Below are positions 1 to 12,300 of a stretch of DNA of 64,000 nt, in pieces. The DNA comes from Phoronis australis (taxonomy: Eukaryota > Phoronida > Phoronidae). Made by a program: the position numbers and the translations under genes. The DNA is taken from NCBI GenBank assembly GCA_002633005.1, contig NMRA01000218.1, forward strand, positions 143,113 through 207,112, in the 5' to 3' direction. Positions within the stretch are counted from its first letter, which is position 1. The number at the start of each line of letters is the position of its first letter. The notes under the pieces are model-generated. The model was not told where the DNA came from. It did not search any database and was given only the letters and a program-made list of their open reading frames with translations.

Positions 1-454
1 CATCCGGGGAACCACAAAACTGACAAATCACAAGACACCACAGAAAGATAAAGGACGAATGATGTTGACGATCACAACATTGGGAATTCACAAGACAAGA
101 CAATGGCTCATGTCATGGACTGGAGAAAATGACATTTGTAGTACATCGTACCTTTATTGGGAAACAACACAGTTAACACCCACCTACAACATGCATATTG
201 CAATTTTTGGTCAGAGCTGTTATAGAAAAATTGGTAATGGCTGAGTAGACGGGTGATGGCTGGTCCCTCTTCAAAATCGCTGCCACGAACCAGTTTACGT
301 GAATTACGGTACTGGCTGTTATTCACTTAGCGAAAACGGATTCCGGGCTAGTCTGTTACGGCATCTACAAGCGATCGCCTACCCCCATAGAAAGTCTGTC
401 ATCTCAAATGCAGTGAATAATGTAGAATGAGACGCGTGCATAAATTCACATAAC
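1..454. other. No recognisable feature
   Basis: Short open frames exist on both strands, but none has a motif, a convincing splice site or a family resemblance. I see no RNA gene or terminal repeats here. Confidence 0.5.
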
Positions 455-690
455 ACGTACCATGTCTGGGGGCAATTTAGGTAACATAATTTGAACATAT
501 CCATGAAAATCTGTTGTGGTTCCCTCTAGCTTCTTTCATTGGATGCTATTTTATGGAAGTTGTGTGAAATCACGCCTGCTGACGAAAGAAAAGTCCAAGG
601 GACACAAATCTTGCAAATTCTGCAGGATATCTTCCCATGCTACTTTTTGCAAGTGTCATGTGCCAAGTTACGCGCTTCTAAGTATCGTGC
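455..690 (+). repeat. Dispersed repeat R1, copy A (3' truncated)
   Basis: This segment aligns by eye with the reverse complement of about 1990-2200 and with about 45885-46400. Shared blocks include CATATCCATGAAAATCTG, GTGAAATCACGCCTG and the TTCCCATGCT...TTTTTGC...AGTGTCA block. It lacks the distal part with the GTAGCCCCT hairpin that copies B and C have. The family is non-coding. I could not assign a class. Confidence 0.7.
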
Positions 691-1689
691 TTCAGGGTAT
701 GATTAGGAGAGTACCAGCTCGGTTTTTGTGAGCTGAAATTGTCTTGAGGCTTACTTGTGAAATACGATGTCAGTTTTTCATTGCTCAACATACAAACGCA
801 ACCTCATTTTTTGACAATGCTGCTCTCATGCTTGCAAATCCACGTCAGCCGTGTCAACTAACACTCACTAACATAACAGTAACAAAAGAACAATAAAGAA
901 GCGCTCAGCGCTGGTCAACTATTGTCGCCATCTGCCAATCTCGTTTTTCCACGGGTGCTCAAAATATAACACTCTCGAATAGCACCTCCTACACAGATAA
1001 AGGAGTGACTCTATTGACATCGTGAACTTCAGCAAAGTGAGATTTAAGCACCTGGGATTTCCTCGTCTCCTTTTCATGACAATGGTGATGAAAGTTTTGC
1101 GGGGGCCCGGAGGCAAAATAAGAGACAGCGGGTGAGCGGGGTGAATAGTAGTGACTGAAGGAAATAGTGGCGGTTGGAGGAAAGAATACTGGATGGCTGA
1201 AAATGTTGCCTCCAATAATTACGTTTAACTTCCTGTATGCTTGGAAACATGATATACTGGTTGTAATGTGCTGACACACTCATCTTTAGGACCTTAGATT
1301 TTCGGATATCGTAAAATCCTTAGGCTATTTGTTAAGGTAACCCTAACTAGATATGGTTTACGTTTTCATAAAAATTCACTGAAAATATTGCAATACCTCT
1401 GTGGCGCAGTTACTATCCTCTCTCCTGATGGCCAGATATTTTGAGCATCGCAGTCTCCCCTCGTTGCCAGTGATGCCACGCAGCCTCAATCCCCTCTCCC
1501 TTCTCACTTATGTTGGTACTGTCTCTCGTTAGTTTTGCCCTCACCCATTGGGTTGTTGCCGTACTGCCCACCTCACTTTCGAGATGCGGCTTGGATAGGA
1601 CCCCCAGCTACATTGCGGCAGTACCTAGCCATATCAGTATGAATTATGGACTGATACTTGAACAATAAAACTTGCACCGAGGGAACTTC
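691..1689. other. Non-coding, nothing identified
   Basis: Three overlapping minus-strand open frames occur at about 919-1283 in a purine-biased patch, but their translations show no known domain and no splice signals. They are most likely chance. Confidence 0.45.
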
Positions 1690-2215
1690 ATAAGTCCCTA
1701 CAAATAGGTAGCCTCTCGGCTGGCCGTCTAGGGGCTACAATTCCGTCACTTTCTGTAAATCTGCTCACTGAATAAGGTTTTCATCTTGTTAAATGTACAT
1801 TTTACAGTTAAAATTATCACTTAAAAAGCACTTGCTTTCTTCAGTGATCCTTTCTGGTTCTTTGCATATCTTCAATGAACTCCAATTTTTTGGTCGTTGT
1901 TAACTTTTTCACCGTGCACGATAACCACAAATTATTTCAATTGACATCACATAAGTTATGCATGGAAAAACACAAGTCTAAGTGCAGCATAGCGCGTGAC
2001 ACTTGCAAAAAAGCATAGGAAGATAAAATTATCAATTGGAATTTTTAAGATGCGTGTCCCTTTTCAGTTGTTTGTCAACAGGCGTGATTTCACGTAACCT
2101 TAAAATGGCAACCGCTGAGGGAAGCTCGAGCAAATCGTGACAGATTTTCATGGATATGTTATGATTATGTTGACTAAATTGTCCCCAGAGTCATGATATT
2201 TGTTAATTATAACTC
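1690..2215 (-). repeat. Dispersed repeat R1, copy B
   Basis: Read on the minus strand, this copy starts with AGTTATAATTAAC, shared with copy C, and continues through the CATATCCATGAAAATCTG block. It ends near a hairpin of the form GTAGCCCCT...AGAGGCTAC at about 1705-1741. It has no counterpart of the 280 bp segment found inside copy C, so that segment is an insertion there. Copies A and B face each other about 1 kb apart. Confidence 0.7.
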
Positions 2216-3254
2216 CATGTGTATAATAATATGAATTTACAATCTATTTTATTCGCTGTGTTTTGAGATGAGTAACTTTTTATGCGGCATTACAGGGTAA
2301 TGTAATTGAAACAATGGTCTCTTTGCAGATTTCTCTCAGATGGTTGCTGTTGATTTTGTTTCTGGGACTGGAACTTTTCTAACAAAACCGTGATTCCCAG
2401 AGTACAAGAAACTCGATATTCATGGATCACTAGCAAAACTTAATGTCAATAAGCTCGATTCGTGTCAATAAATAAGTTTAGATAATGTCCAAGCTGTCAT
2501 CTGCGACAAATGTGGGTCATTCGCACATGACAACTATTGGTCACATAAATTGAGTCTCTGATACCCTAAAAGTGACTAAAAGCTGCCTGGATCACCGCAT
2601 AACACATAAAAGAATGGATGGATTGCTCTTTGACGTATAACTGGCAGTTCATTGGCTTTCAGTTTTTGAATTACTGGTAGAATTTTGCTGCCTGAAGCCT
2701 AACTCATTCTCAGGGGCTCTGAACATGACTGCATGACTGCCACAGAAGACAGAAATGTTATAACCTTATAGATTAATTTTATTAAATTGAAAAATTCTAA
2801 AGAAACGCAATGCTTGTGCTTCTATTTTGGCTGGAACTGTCACAATAGTAGAAACTTTTTTGATTTCAGCTGAGGTCTAATAATTAGATCATGAGAAAAG
2901 ACTGTGGAAGTTTGTCAATCAGTCATATAATCTCGATTATTATTCTCCGTTTGTAAATAAGTTTTCAAAGTTGATGACTAGACACTATAGTTAATGTCTT
3001 TTCAAGAAATTTTTTATTCAAGAAAGTCGAGCAGAGTCAATAGCATTTTATTGATAACTTCATAGAAGTAAAACACTGATTGAAGTTATGTAATTTTTAT
3101 TGATAAACTAACTTGCTTTAAAGTTGTCTAGATTTGAGATCTAAATTTGGAAATAGCTGTCATTTGGAGTTGACTATAAACAAAAAGTGTCTGTAATGTG
3201 GGGGCTGTGAAAGTAGCGGTAAGTGAATTTATGTATAGTTTTTAAACTTTGCAG
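2216..3254. other. Upstream region of the Schlafen-like gene
   Basis: The first coding exon of the gene downstream should lie here or further left, because the exon at 3255 begins in phase 2 and has no usable ATG. I found no convincing start exon or promoter. A good donor-like GTAAGT sits at 3220, but pairing it with the acceptor at 3254 would give a 35 bp intron, which is too short for an animal. Confidence 0.4.
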
Positions 3255-3382
3255 GTCATCCTACTTGGTGCATTATGGCGAGACCATCCTGGAGTGTTCT
3301 GTTCAAATTACCAAAGGAATCCACGAAGCTGGGAATGATATTGTGTTGCGTTATGTATGCGCCTTGTTGAACTCTGGCGGTG
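3255..3382 (+). CDS. SLFN-like: Schlafen-like exon A: start of the Slfn box
   Basis: The acceptor is ...AAACTTTGCAG and the donor is GGTG|GTAAGA. Entry is phase 2 and exit phase 1. The peptide ends in YVCALLNSGGG, and the next exon adds VIHLF, which rebuilds the conserved Schlafen box across the junction. This junction is the strongest evidence for the gene model. Confidence 0.82.
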
Positions 3383-6300
3383 GTAAGAAGTGTGTTGTGT
3401 TATGTATGCGCCTTGTTGAACTCTGGTGGTGGTAAGAAGTGTGTTGTGTGTGTTGGAATGATATTGTGTTACATTGTGTATGCGCTTTGTTGAACTGTGG
3501 CGGTGGTAAGAAGTGTGTTGTGTGTGTTGGAATGCCCAGTTGTCACATTGCTGTGGTTGAAAATTGATGTTAATTAAGAGATTGCTTCGGGTTCATTTGT
3601 GAGGTGTTATTAGTTCTTGTGTATGCTATAGGAAACAAAGCAGTGAATTTGCAGAAAATGGTAACATATTTACGTGTGCAGTAAAGTGTTTGTGTTAAAT
3701 CGCTTAAAACATTGCCAGTGTCAGATTATGGAAGGGCACAGAGTCAAATCTGACGACTTTATAAATGAAATGTGTGAAAATGTACATAGCTGCAAATATG
3801 TTATCTCATAATGCACAGGTGTTAGTTGTTTCTTTCCTACTATTTTTACAGTGTGACTGCTAAAACATTTTGGGACCAGTCAGTGTTCAATGTATTGTTC
3901 TCTCATAATTTTATATGAAGAAATTCTCATAATACAAGTCATGGTGGTGATGTGTGTGTAAAATGCCCCCAACTTGGGACACAATATGGCCGATGTGAAA
4001 TTTTATTTTCACCTTTTTTCTAGAGATTAGTAGCACCAAATAAATGCCAATATAAAGTTCTGTACCATAGCTACCATCTGACAAAGAATCTGAGAATTTT
4101 TGAACATTCATAACATTGTTGAAAGCCTTGGAAGAATGAAATACCCGTAAGACCAATTTTGGCAATTATTTTTGTCCGAACGTAGTGAGATTTTACCGCA
4201 CAATGTTTTCACTCACTGTTTCTTGGCACACCTTATTTCAGCTGCTTGTCCTTTGATTATAGGCGTTATCCACCTGTTCAATGTGGATTGCCGACGCTAT
4301 GCGCAGGCCAAACACCTGGATGTGTGGTGGAGTGGCATGGAATGTCAGTTTGCCAACATCCTCTCGGAGGATGACCTGTGCAACTATTTTGACTTCATTG
4401 GTAACTACGATGACGCCGACCTTTACCTGTTCGTCAAAACAGCAGAGCATTTCTGCACTCTGGACTTCCACGCCCGCCTTCCCACTGACACGGCAACACA
4501 CGAGGTGACGTACCAGTCTGTACTGAAGCTACTTAGTAAACCCAAAACAAATCCTGGATCTCTCAAAGGTAAATGGTTATCAGTAATTCTACAATATTTA
4601 TTTAATAATACCTAATGATACCAATGGGAATCAAATCTTAAAATGTTTAATCTGTTGTTTCTATTCACATTTAAAGTCTGCATTAGTGGGTCAATTGTCC
4701 ACATAACTGTAATAAAATTAGTAAGAGTAACATCAATAAGCCCAGGTGTGGTTGTTGATGTTCCTTTGTTTTTGTGGAGATTATCGGCCAACTACTATAC
4801 AGCCTGGGAATTTAATACGAGCAACTGATTCCATATTTTAGAGAAATGATCTCGAGTTTTCTTGGAACCAATCGTGTCATTTAGAAGAATTGCCTTCAGG
4901 AATGATTGTCACCCAAATACACAAAATCTTACATACTTGTTGTTGCTCCCTGCTCTTCACTACACAGTGTTTGTGATGTCCTTAATAACTTTCCCATGCT
5001 CAATGTCAGACTTACTTGTATTCATCTTTAGTCCTTTTGATGGCATGCGACTTTCAAGTGGACTCTGTTGAAATATTGGTATCGCACTTTATCTCCAGGG
5101 GCCAGTTTATTGGCAAAAGTTGATTTTTGGTCATTTGACTTAGGCTTTTAGTCTGCTTCTGAGTAGGGAACAGATTTCTGTCTTTTGGCTTCGAGTTGTA
5201 GACAGATTTTCTGACTTAGACTCATGTTATGAAACAGGCGAAGCCATCTGTAGTCTGTTTTTTAACCAAGAGACAAAAGACAATAGGCTTTGAAAAGACA
5301 GCCCGCAGTAATGCTTCGAATGATCTGAAAGGTGTAACTTTTACCATTTGAAGACTTGCCGAAGCTCCCCGACACATTTGTGTATCGCCAGACTGCAGAG
5401 AATCTGAAGAAAGAAACGAAGCAGATACAGTTCAAACAGCTGAGTAACCCGAGAGAGAAATCCAAGTATACCTTGCCGGATCGAATCCGCTATCTCATCA
5501 CCAAGTACGTGTCGGCTTTCGCCAACAATGAAGGTGGACACATCTTCTTTGGAATCGAGGATGACAGGGCTCTGGTGATGGGCGAGTCGATGTCTCAACA
5601 TGACATTTATGAAACAGGTAATAAAGAATGTTTCCATCATTTTAGTGTCTAAAATTAGATTTTGAAAAAATAAGATTTTCTGTTGATCATTATGGTAAAA
5701 TATCACCAATTTAGGACACAAAATGGTGGACAAGGGAAATTTTAATTTTTTTCACTTTAGATAAGTAGCGCAGTTTTTGTTGATATGTGGCTAAATATAT
5801 AGAAATGTTGATAATGTCCTTAGTAGCTTTAAGTTCTGTACAATGTCTACTTTTTGTCTGAATGAGATTAAGGTAGGTGTATACACTGATCAAATCTCCA
5901 GGTTCCTAACTAAAATGAGTAAAAAGGGAGTTTTAACTAGTTAGACATGACTCTGAATGTGACAAAAATCGAAAAAAAAGTTTTTTTTTGTAGTTCGTTT
6001 TTTTTTTAAATCGTATTTTTTAATTTTCAAAAAATCCAATTTTACCTCGAATTATTTTTCAAAATGCACAGGGATCATCATCAACTGTTTTCTTACGCAA
6101 TATTCTACTTATCCATACCAAATATATGTACAAAATCATTATGATCTTGATTTTGTGGCATTTTTTGTGTGTGAGTTGGGGCAAGCACGTCACTTTTTGT
6201 CATTTGGTCACTTTCCGTCTAATAACTAAAAATCTGGTCCATTTATTTATTTTACTTCAGTCCTAGAGGATTTCAAATTTGCAACTTTCGTAAAAATTGA

Positions 6301-9300
6301 CCCACGTGCTGTGGAAAAATAGGCCCGAGAACCTTGTCACTCTCCTGAAATCACGAGCCGAGAAAAACGGCTTTGAAGTTAAGCGGTCCATCGATTGCCA
6401 CTTGAGATCAAATTTCGTTCAGAATGCGTGGTCATTATGTTCCAATTTTTGTTGAAGTACTAGAAATAAAGCTGATACTTACTTAATGTTTAGAAAATGT
6501 GACATACCTGTTTGTTTACAGTGTAATTTTAATCATTTTTTCGAACTTGTGAAGCACGACAGACGACCAAAACAAGTATGGCTGTCACATGGGCGGAGCT
6601 TAGCGTTGATCTATTGTCTGCTGTACTGGTGTGCGGACCACACATTAAAACCATGTGTTGATTGTTTATACAATTCATCTGAACTCTCCACTTAGTATAG
6701 TAAAAGACACTCTATATGACACAGACCTATTTGTTAGTATTCCAATATTATCATCAACCAATATATGTGTTATATCAAACCGCCGCGTTACTGTCTATTG
6801 GCGACGAGGATAAAGAACTACTTTCATAGTAATGGTTCAACATTTTTACGTGCCTGTACCGAATGGACTTTGGGGTAAAAAAAGTATCACTTTCTGCGCA
6901 AATAGGTTCGCTTGGGTGAGATTCTCAAGTTACTAAAGTTTCTTATATTGCTTTCCTCTAGAATCGTATAATATCATGAGTTTTAATTCAGGGTTACGTT
7001 TGAATCTATGCACTAGAAAAATTTTGTTATGTTGAACACTGGGTCATTTCTCTAATTCTTTGGGTTACGGCCAGTGGCAAGTTAAAAAATCCTCTGGGTT
7101 TGACAGCCTAGTTTCTCCACGGCACGTTCCCAGCACAGAAGCACGGTTTATCTGCGAAGACTCTACTCTGACGGCATGTAGTTGTCAATGTGTCGCGCGC
7201 GCGGCTTGTCTTCACTGACGCGTGCATGCACTCTCACCGAATCGTGCAACACCACCCACGTCGATGCTCAGCGTCCTCTCGCAAGACACCTTACCTCATA
7301 TTACCGACTTCTCTTATACATGCACAATTTCTGCACTGACTCCTCAAGCTGAGTGCAGTGATGGCTTCAGTAGGACTAGGCGTACTTTACAGATACACAA
7401 ACAGGCTCAGCCTCGGAACAGGAGCTAGTTCACCATTTCACTACCAACTTTCACATGGTCAAAAATAGAATTATTTGGTCTTGGTCTTGCTACAACACCA
7501 ATATCAGCTGGTACAGCACTCTCGATTGCCCGGTTACGCAATGCTTGTTGGCAAAGTTAGATTAGAGCTAGTGTCCTTGTATATAAGCTCCGCCCCAGTT
7601 GTCAGTCACTGAGCTGGTGAGCACTCAAGCCATACGACCTACCGAGGCTTGGTCAAATATAGCTAAAAAAACAACTTTGGATTTTCAGAATGATTTTATT
7701 TTTCTTCAGTATACTGTGCATCAAGAATTAAAGATTAGGATGACATAAAAATGTAAAAAACAGTCAAAATTTTTTTTTTGTGTATCCACCTACCTTAATT
7801 TGTAAGTGAACAGTTCAGTTGCTTCCATTTGAGAATACAGAGCGTTTCTAGAAGACTTACTCAGCTTGCTATAAGTCAATGATCTGTTTGTCAACATGAA
7901 ATGTACTGTTTTCAAAACTGACCCATCTTTTTGAAACACTAAAAGTGGTCTTGAACACACAAAATTTCCATATGATAAAAATTTATTAAGCCGTGNTTAC
8001 AAAAATGATTTCCAAATTACCAGTTTCCTATTTGGCAGGAGCCTTCTACAGTGAGGCAAATGCTCAAAATTTTTTCCACGTGTTGTTTGGTAACAACTGC
8101 GCTGTATAAACCGTGTTGAAAGTAATGTAAATTTTCCCAGCAAAATCTTTTTGGTGTTGAGCAAAATGAATATTCTACTTATCTGTTATACTGTGTACCA
8201 AACTGTAAAATTTTTAGTTCTTATGAAGTCATTAAATTGTGATGGTGGTTTCTGTGGCTAATAATGATGAGAATTATATTACTTTAAGTATGAGGTGTAA
8301 GTGCTATGCAGACTAAGCAGTGCTTTTTACCTTGCTTACCTGTTGTTGCTGGATATTTGGGATCCATGTTTATTTTTAGCCTCATTTTCAGAGAACAAAG
8401 TCTCTGACAAGATGGACAGCTTTGTCTGGGGCCACCCATCCTTCAAGGCTAAAAGAGGTGTTCATTGGGATATTCAGTTTATACCTCTTCACAAGTTGCC
8501 GAAGAAGGTACTTATTAAGAGAAGTAATTAGAGGTGGTCAAGTACATGTTGTGCCAGGTGGACACGCTGCTCTGATGGGCCGATTGCTCTGATCACCCGA
8601 TGTTTCAATGCTTTATTAATTTAAAATGGCTGAGAAGACAGAGACCTGATTCAAGGGTCTAGCTGTTTACTTCAGTGGGACTTGAAACCACAACCTTGAG
8701 TAAAGTAAGCGAACACTTTTGCTACTTGGCCAAATTGTCACCTCCAGGTACTTATTAAGCCTATGGTGGTCTTTTTGTTATAGCTCTTGTGTGGCGAACT
8801 GGTGTATGAATGGTTAACCCTCATTTTGGGACATTCCGTGTTTTGTGATTCTGTGTTGTATTTCAGCAATGGAGTTAAATCAATTTTGTTGAAACGTTTT
8901 TATTGAATAATAGTTGTAATGAGTAGCTTGAAAGAAACCGGAAGAAAATAAATTGTAAGTGAATAATTTGGGGAATTGGTTGAGATTTTGTTGTGAAGAT
9001 ATTTGGCGTTTTTTAAAACCTAATGTTACTGCCATGGTCACCTGGCTTCACGTCCCAGGATCTAACTTCTGACTTAGACTTGGAACTTTACAAATCATGT
9101 TGCATTTTTCAAATACAAATTTGTAACTTTAATCAAAGTATGCCATGCACTTGAGTCGAGTTTCAAATATGGAGATTTGATCCCGATATCAGATATCTTT
9201 TCAATGCTGCTGAATGTCAACATCACGTTTAAAGTCAATTTTATGAAAGGTACATGTCATGCATGATTTATGTATCATAGTAGAAAAGTTGTTAAATGTT

Positions 9301-12300
9301 TGTGGTGTTTCATTTCAGGAGAATCGTGTGATATGCCTGGTGTCTGTTGTACACTTCCCTGGTGGTGTATTCAGCTCTCTGCCTGAGAGTTATGCCATCA
9401 ACGCAGACGGACGAGCAACTTTATTGGAGTTTGATGACTGGAAGAGTCAAATACTGGCACCAACTAAAGGTAATTACCTAAATATTACATAAATCAACAC
9501 CCTAATGTAAGGTTAGACAGCTGTTCAGCATATGTAAACTAAGCAAAAAACACGAGTGTCTTCGCTTTCTGGCAGCAGCTAGGAGGTCATTGGCCTGCCC
9601 GGAATAAGAAAGTTGATTTTGAAATGATTTAAGCTGCAAAAAAACTTTACTGCAGAACTATGTTGCCATAGTGACAAATCACACTGCATCAGCACTTTGA
9701 CTTGAGGTAAAAAAAATGCTGTCATGTGTCATTGGTCAGAGACACCCTGAGAAACTGGGAAACCCGTTTTGGATGCCTTTTTCTTGAGATCCTTGATGAG
9801 CCACCTTATAGTGGTAATAGTCACTTTCAGGGATCTCAGAATTAGAGAATCGGTTTCCTCTTTTGAATAATGGACTTCCCTGAGCCTAAGTTGTATTTCA
9901 TAATACTGCTATCACCAATCACTCATCGACCTCGGGGGAGGGGTTTGTTTGCTTTGTAGAAACCTATGAGATTTGCAGCATAACCTGTGAGTCTGATTGA
10001 ATGGAATGTTATTCACTGCTATAAACACTTATTTCATTATTACTGCCAAATTATAGTGCTATAAACACTGTGAATAAAGCATTCAGTCGTAGTTGCTAGG
10101 CTGTTTTTATTACGTGGATTTTGTCTCTGTTGCTCTCCAATTGTTCATGAAATTTTTGTTATAGATGTAGTGTGGATGATTCAAGTACAGATTTCAGTGT
10201 TTGTTCTAGTTGATGATGATACGCAGTTGATTGATCTGAGTCAATCTACTTTTCCTAACTTTTTTCTATATTAAATTTGGATAAAATGATATCGTCATCG
10301 AGAATGTTCACTTAAGACAAACTCTGAAATTTTTGTGACTTAAGATTTGATAATGACTGGGAAATGATGTTTTAATTAAATGCACTACCGATGAACTTGT
10401 TTTGCCTGGATTTCCCTCCCACTTCTAGGCCCTAGACATTCCTTAATACTGTCAGGTAGATACAGCATGGTGCTCTGGGTCAAATGAGTTTAACTGGCCT
10501 TGACCCACTTTTTTAAGATTGTCATTTTAAATATGGCAATAAGCTGAATGGATACAATAACTACTTACATTCCAGTGGCGGATTTAGAGGGGGGCCAAAG
10601 GGGCCATGGCTCCCCCCCTAAAATTCTCCCAGATTCCATTTGGCAATACGGGGGTGCGAATGTCTGTCGGGCAAAATCCTGGCTAATTCTCTGCCCTGGC
10701 CCCCCTGACTCAAAATCCTGGATCCGCCCCTGCATTCCTTTAAGTATATTTTTCAAATTCTCAGAAGCTGGTTTTTAGCTTCACATCAGCTTTGTCCAAG
10801 CTCTGAGCTCCAAAGTTTTCCAACCTTCTGAGTTACACTAACAGTCACTCTACAATCTTGCACTGAAGAACGTGTGGCCAGCAACCATTGAGAAGTGGTT
10901 CTATAAGTGATAGTGCAGGAAACAATATCTTTGATCACTCAGAGTGGAGCGTGTGTGACCTTTTACTTGGGAACACAGTTAGAAACCATAATTGCTACTT
11001 AAATGCGCTAGCTTTCCTAGTGGTTTTCCTGAATACCGGAATGTGCTTCTTCACAGTTGTTCCAGAACATAATTTTTACCTGTATTTACAAAATAATTGT
11101 CATCTGTTCTGTTCACATATCCTTCACAAGAATTCACAATCCCAAATTCAATAAATCTAAAAAAGTCCTCTCCCAAAAACACAACCGTTCCTTTATTTGT
11201 TTCCGCTTCCGCCAGAAGATTCTCTCGAAGACTACTCTTGTTTCAAAATAGCGAACATTCAAGTAAAAGCTATGTCAGTAGGCCAACTTTCGACGTCTTT
11301 TCTCAAGTCTTAACCTTAACTCTATGACAAACACACTGTTGATAACATGCTGTTGGGAATAAGACACTTGTCAGAAACATGTCAATATTTCCATTTATAC
11401 ATCCAACTTCTTTCATCAAGTGGTTTTTTCTTTGTTCATTACCTCTCGGTACTGTTTGTTTAGCCCTTGCAACCAAAATAGCTAACGTTTTGATTTACAG
11501 CCTTTAGGAAACTTGTGTTCCAAGGAGTAACTACCTTCGCGGGTGGGTCTATAAATAGTCCTTTACAGACAGTGTACGTGTCTAGGCTGCTTGCCTCTAT
11601 TCTTGTAATGTATTTTACAACACTTCTGACCTTTCGACATGGTATTGGCTGATCGTTAATGGTAATATAAACTTTCAGACATTCCTGACTTGACTAACAA
11701 GTTCGTTAAGCTGCCACTAAGAGTTCCAAATGCGCGGCTCATATACACTTTACCTCATGCAGTTCAGCAGATCAAAGACAAGTTGTTTAAAGGTAATTAA
11801 GCTGTTGTTTGTTTTTTATCTCCACTTGGATTTAATTGGCGAAATGAAATCAATGAGTGATGTCTGAGCAACACATTCCGAAACAAAATGATGCAGGCTC
11901 ATAATGGTCCAGCATGAATCTGATTTGGATTAACTGGACGCCAGTGTGACTTCTTTTTTGGTGTAGTGCGCTCAATTATTTTGTTCCAGTGTAATATAGG
12001 CTGCTTCGCGTACATCAGTATCCTTTCCTGTTTTCCACTGAAAGTGATTGGACAGCTAGTCAGAATGTTGCGTTGTGGTTGTAAGAAACCTGATCTTATT
12101 TTATATTGCTACATTCTTACAAATCGTTTATGATAATAAATTGCGTTAAAATCTTGCAAATTTAGAACGCGATGAGGTAAGCATTTGTGAATTTCATTTT
12201 CTCATTTTTTCTTCAAAAGATAAGTAGCACCAAATTTATGATGTTCCATGTTTAAGATTTTTATCAAAGCAACCTTCATATAATATTTTGAAAAACATTG

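Noticed and set aside
919-1283. Three overlapping minus-strand open frames
   Set aside because: No start context, splice sites or recognisable domain; three frames open at once suggests skewed composition and not a gene.
3220-3254. 35 bp intron between a GTAAGT and the acceptor of exon A
   Set aside because: Too short for efficient splicing in animals, and the upstream sequence has stops in the needed frame.
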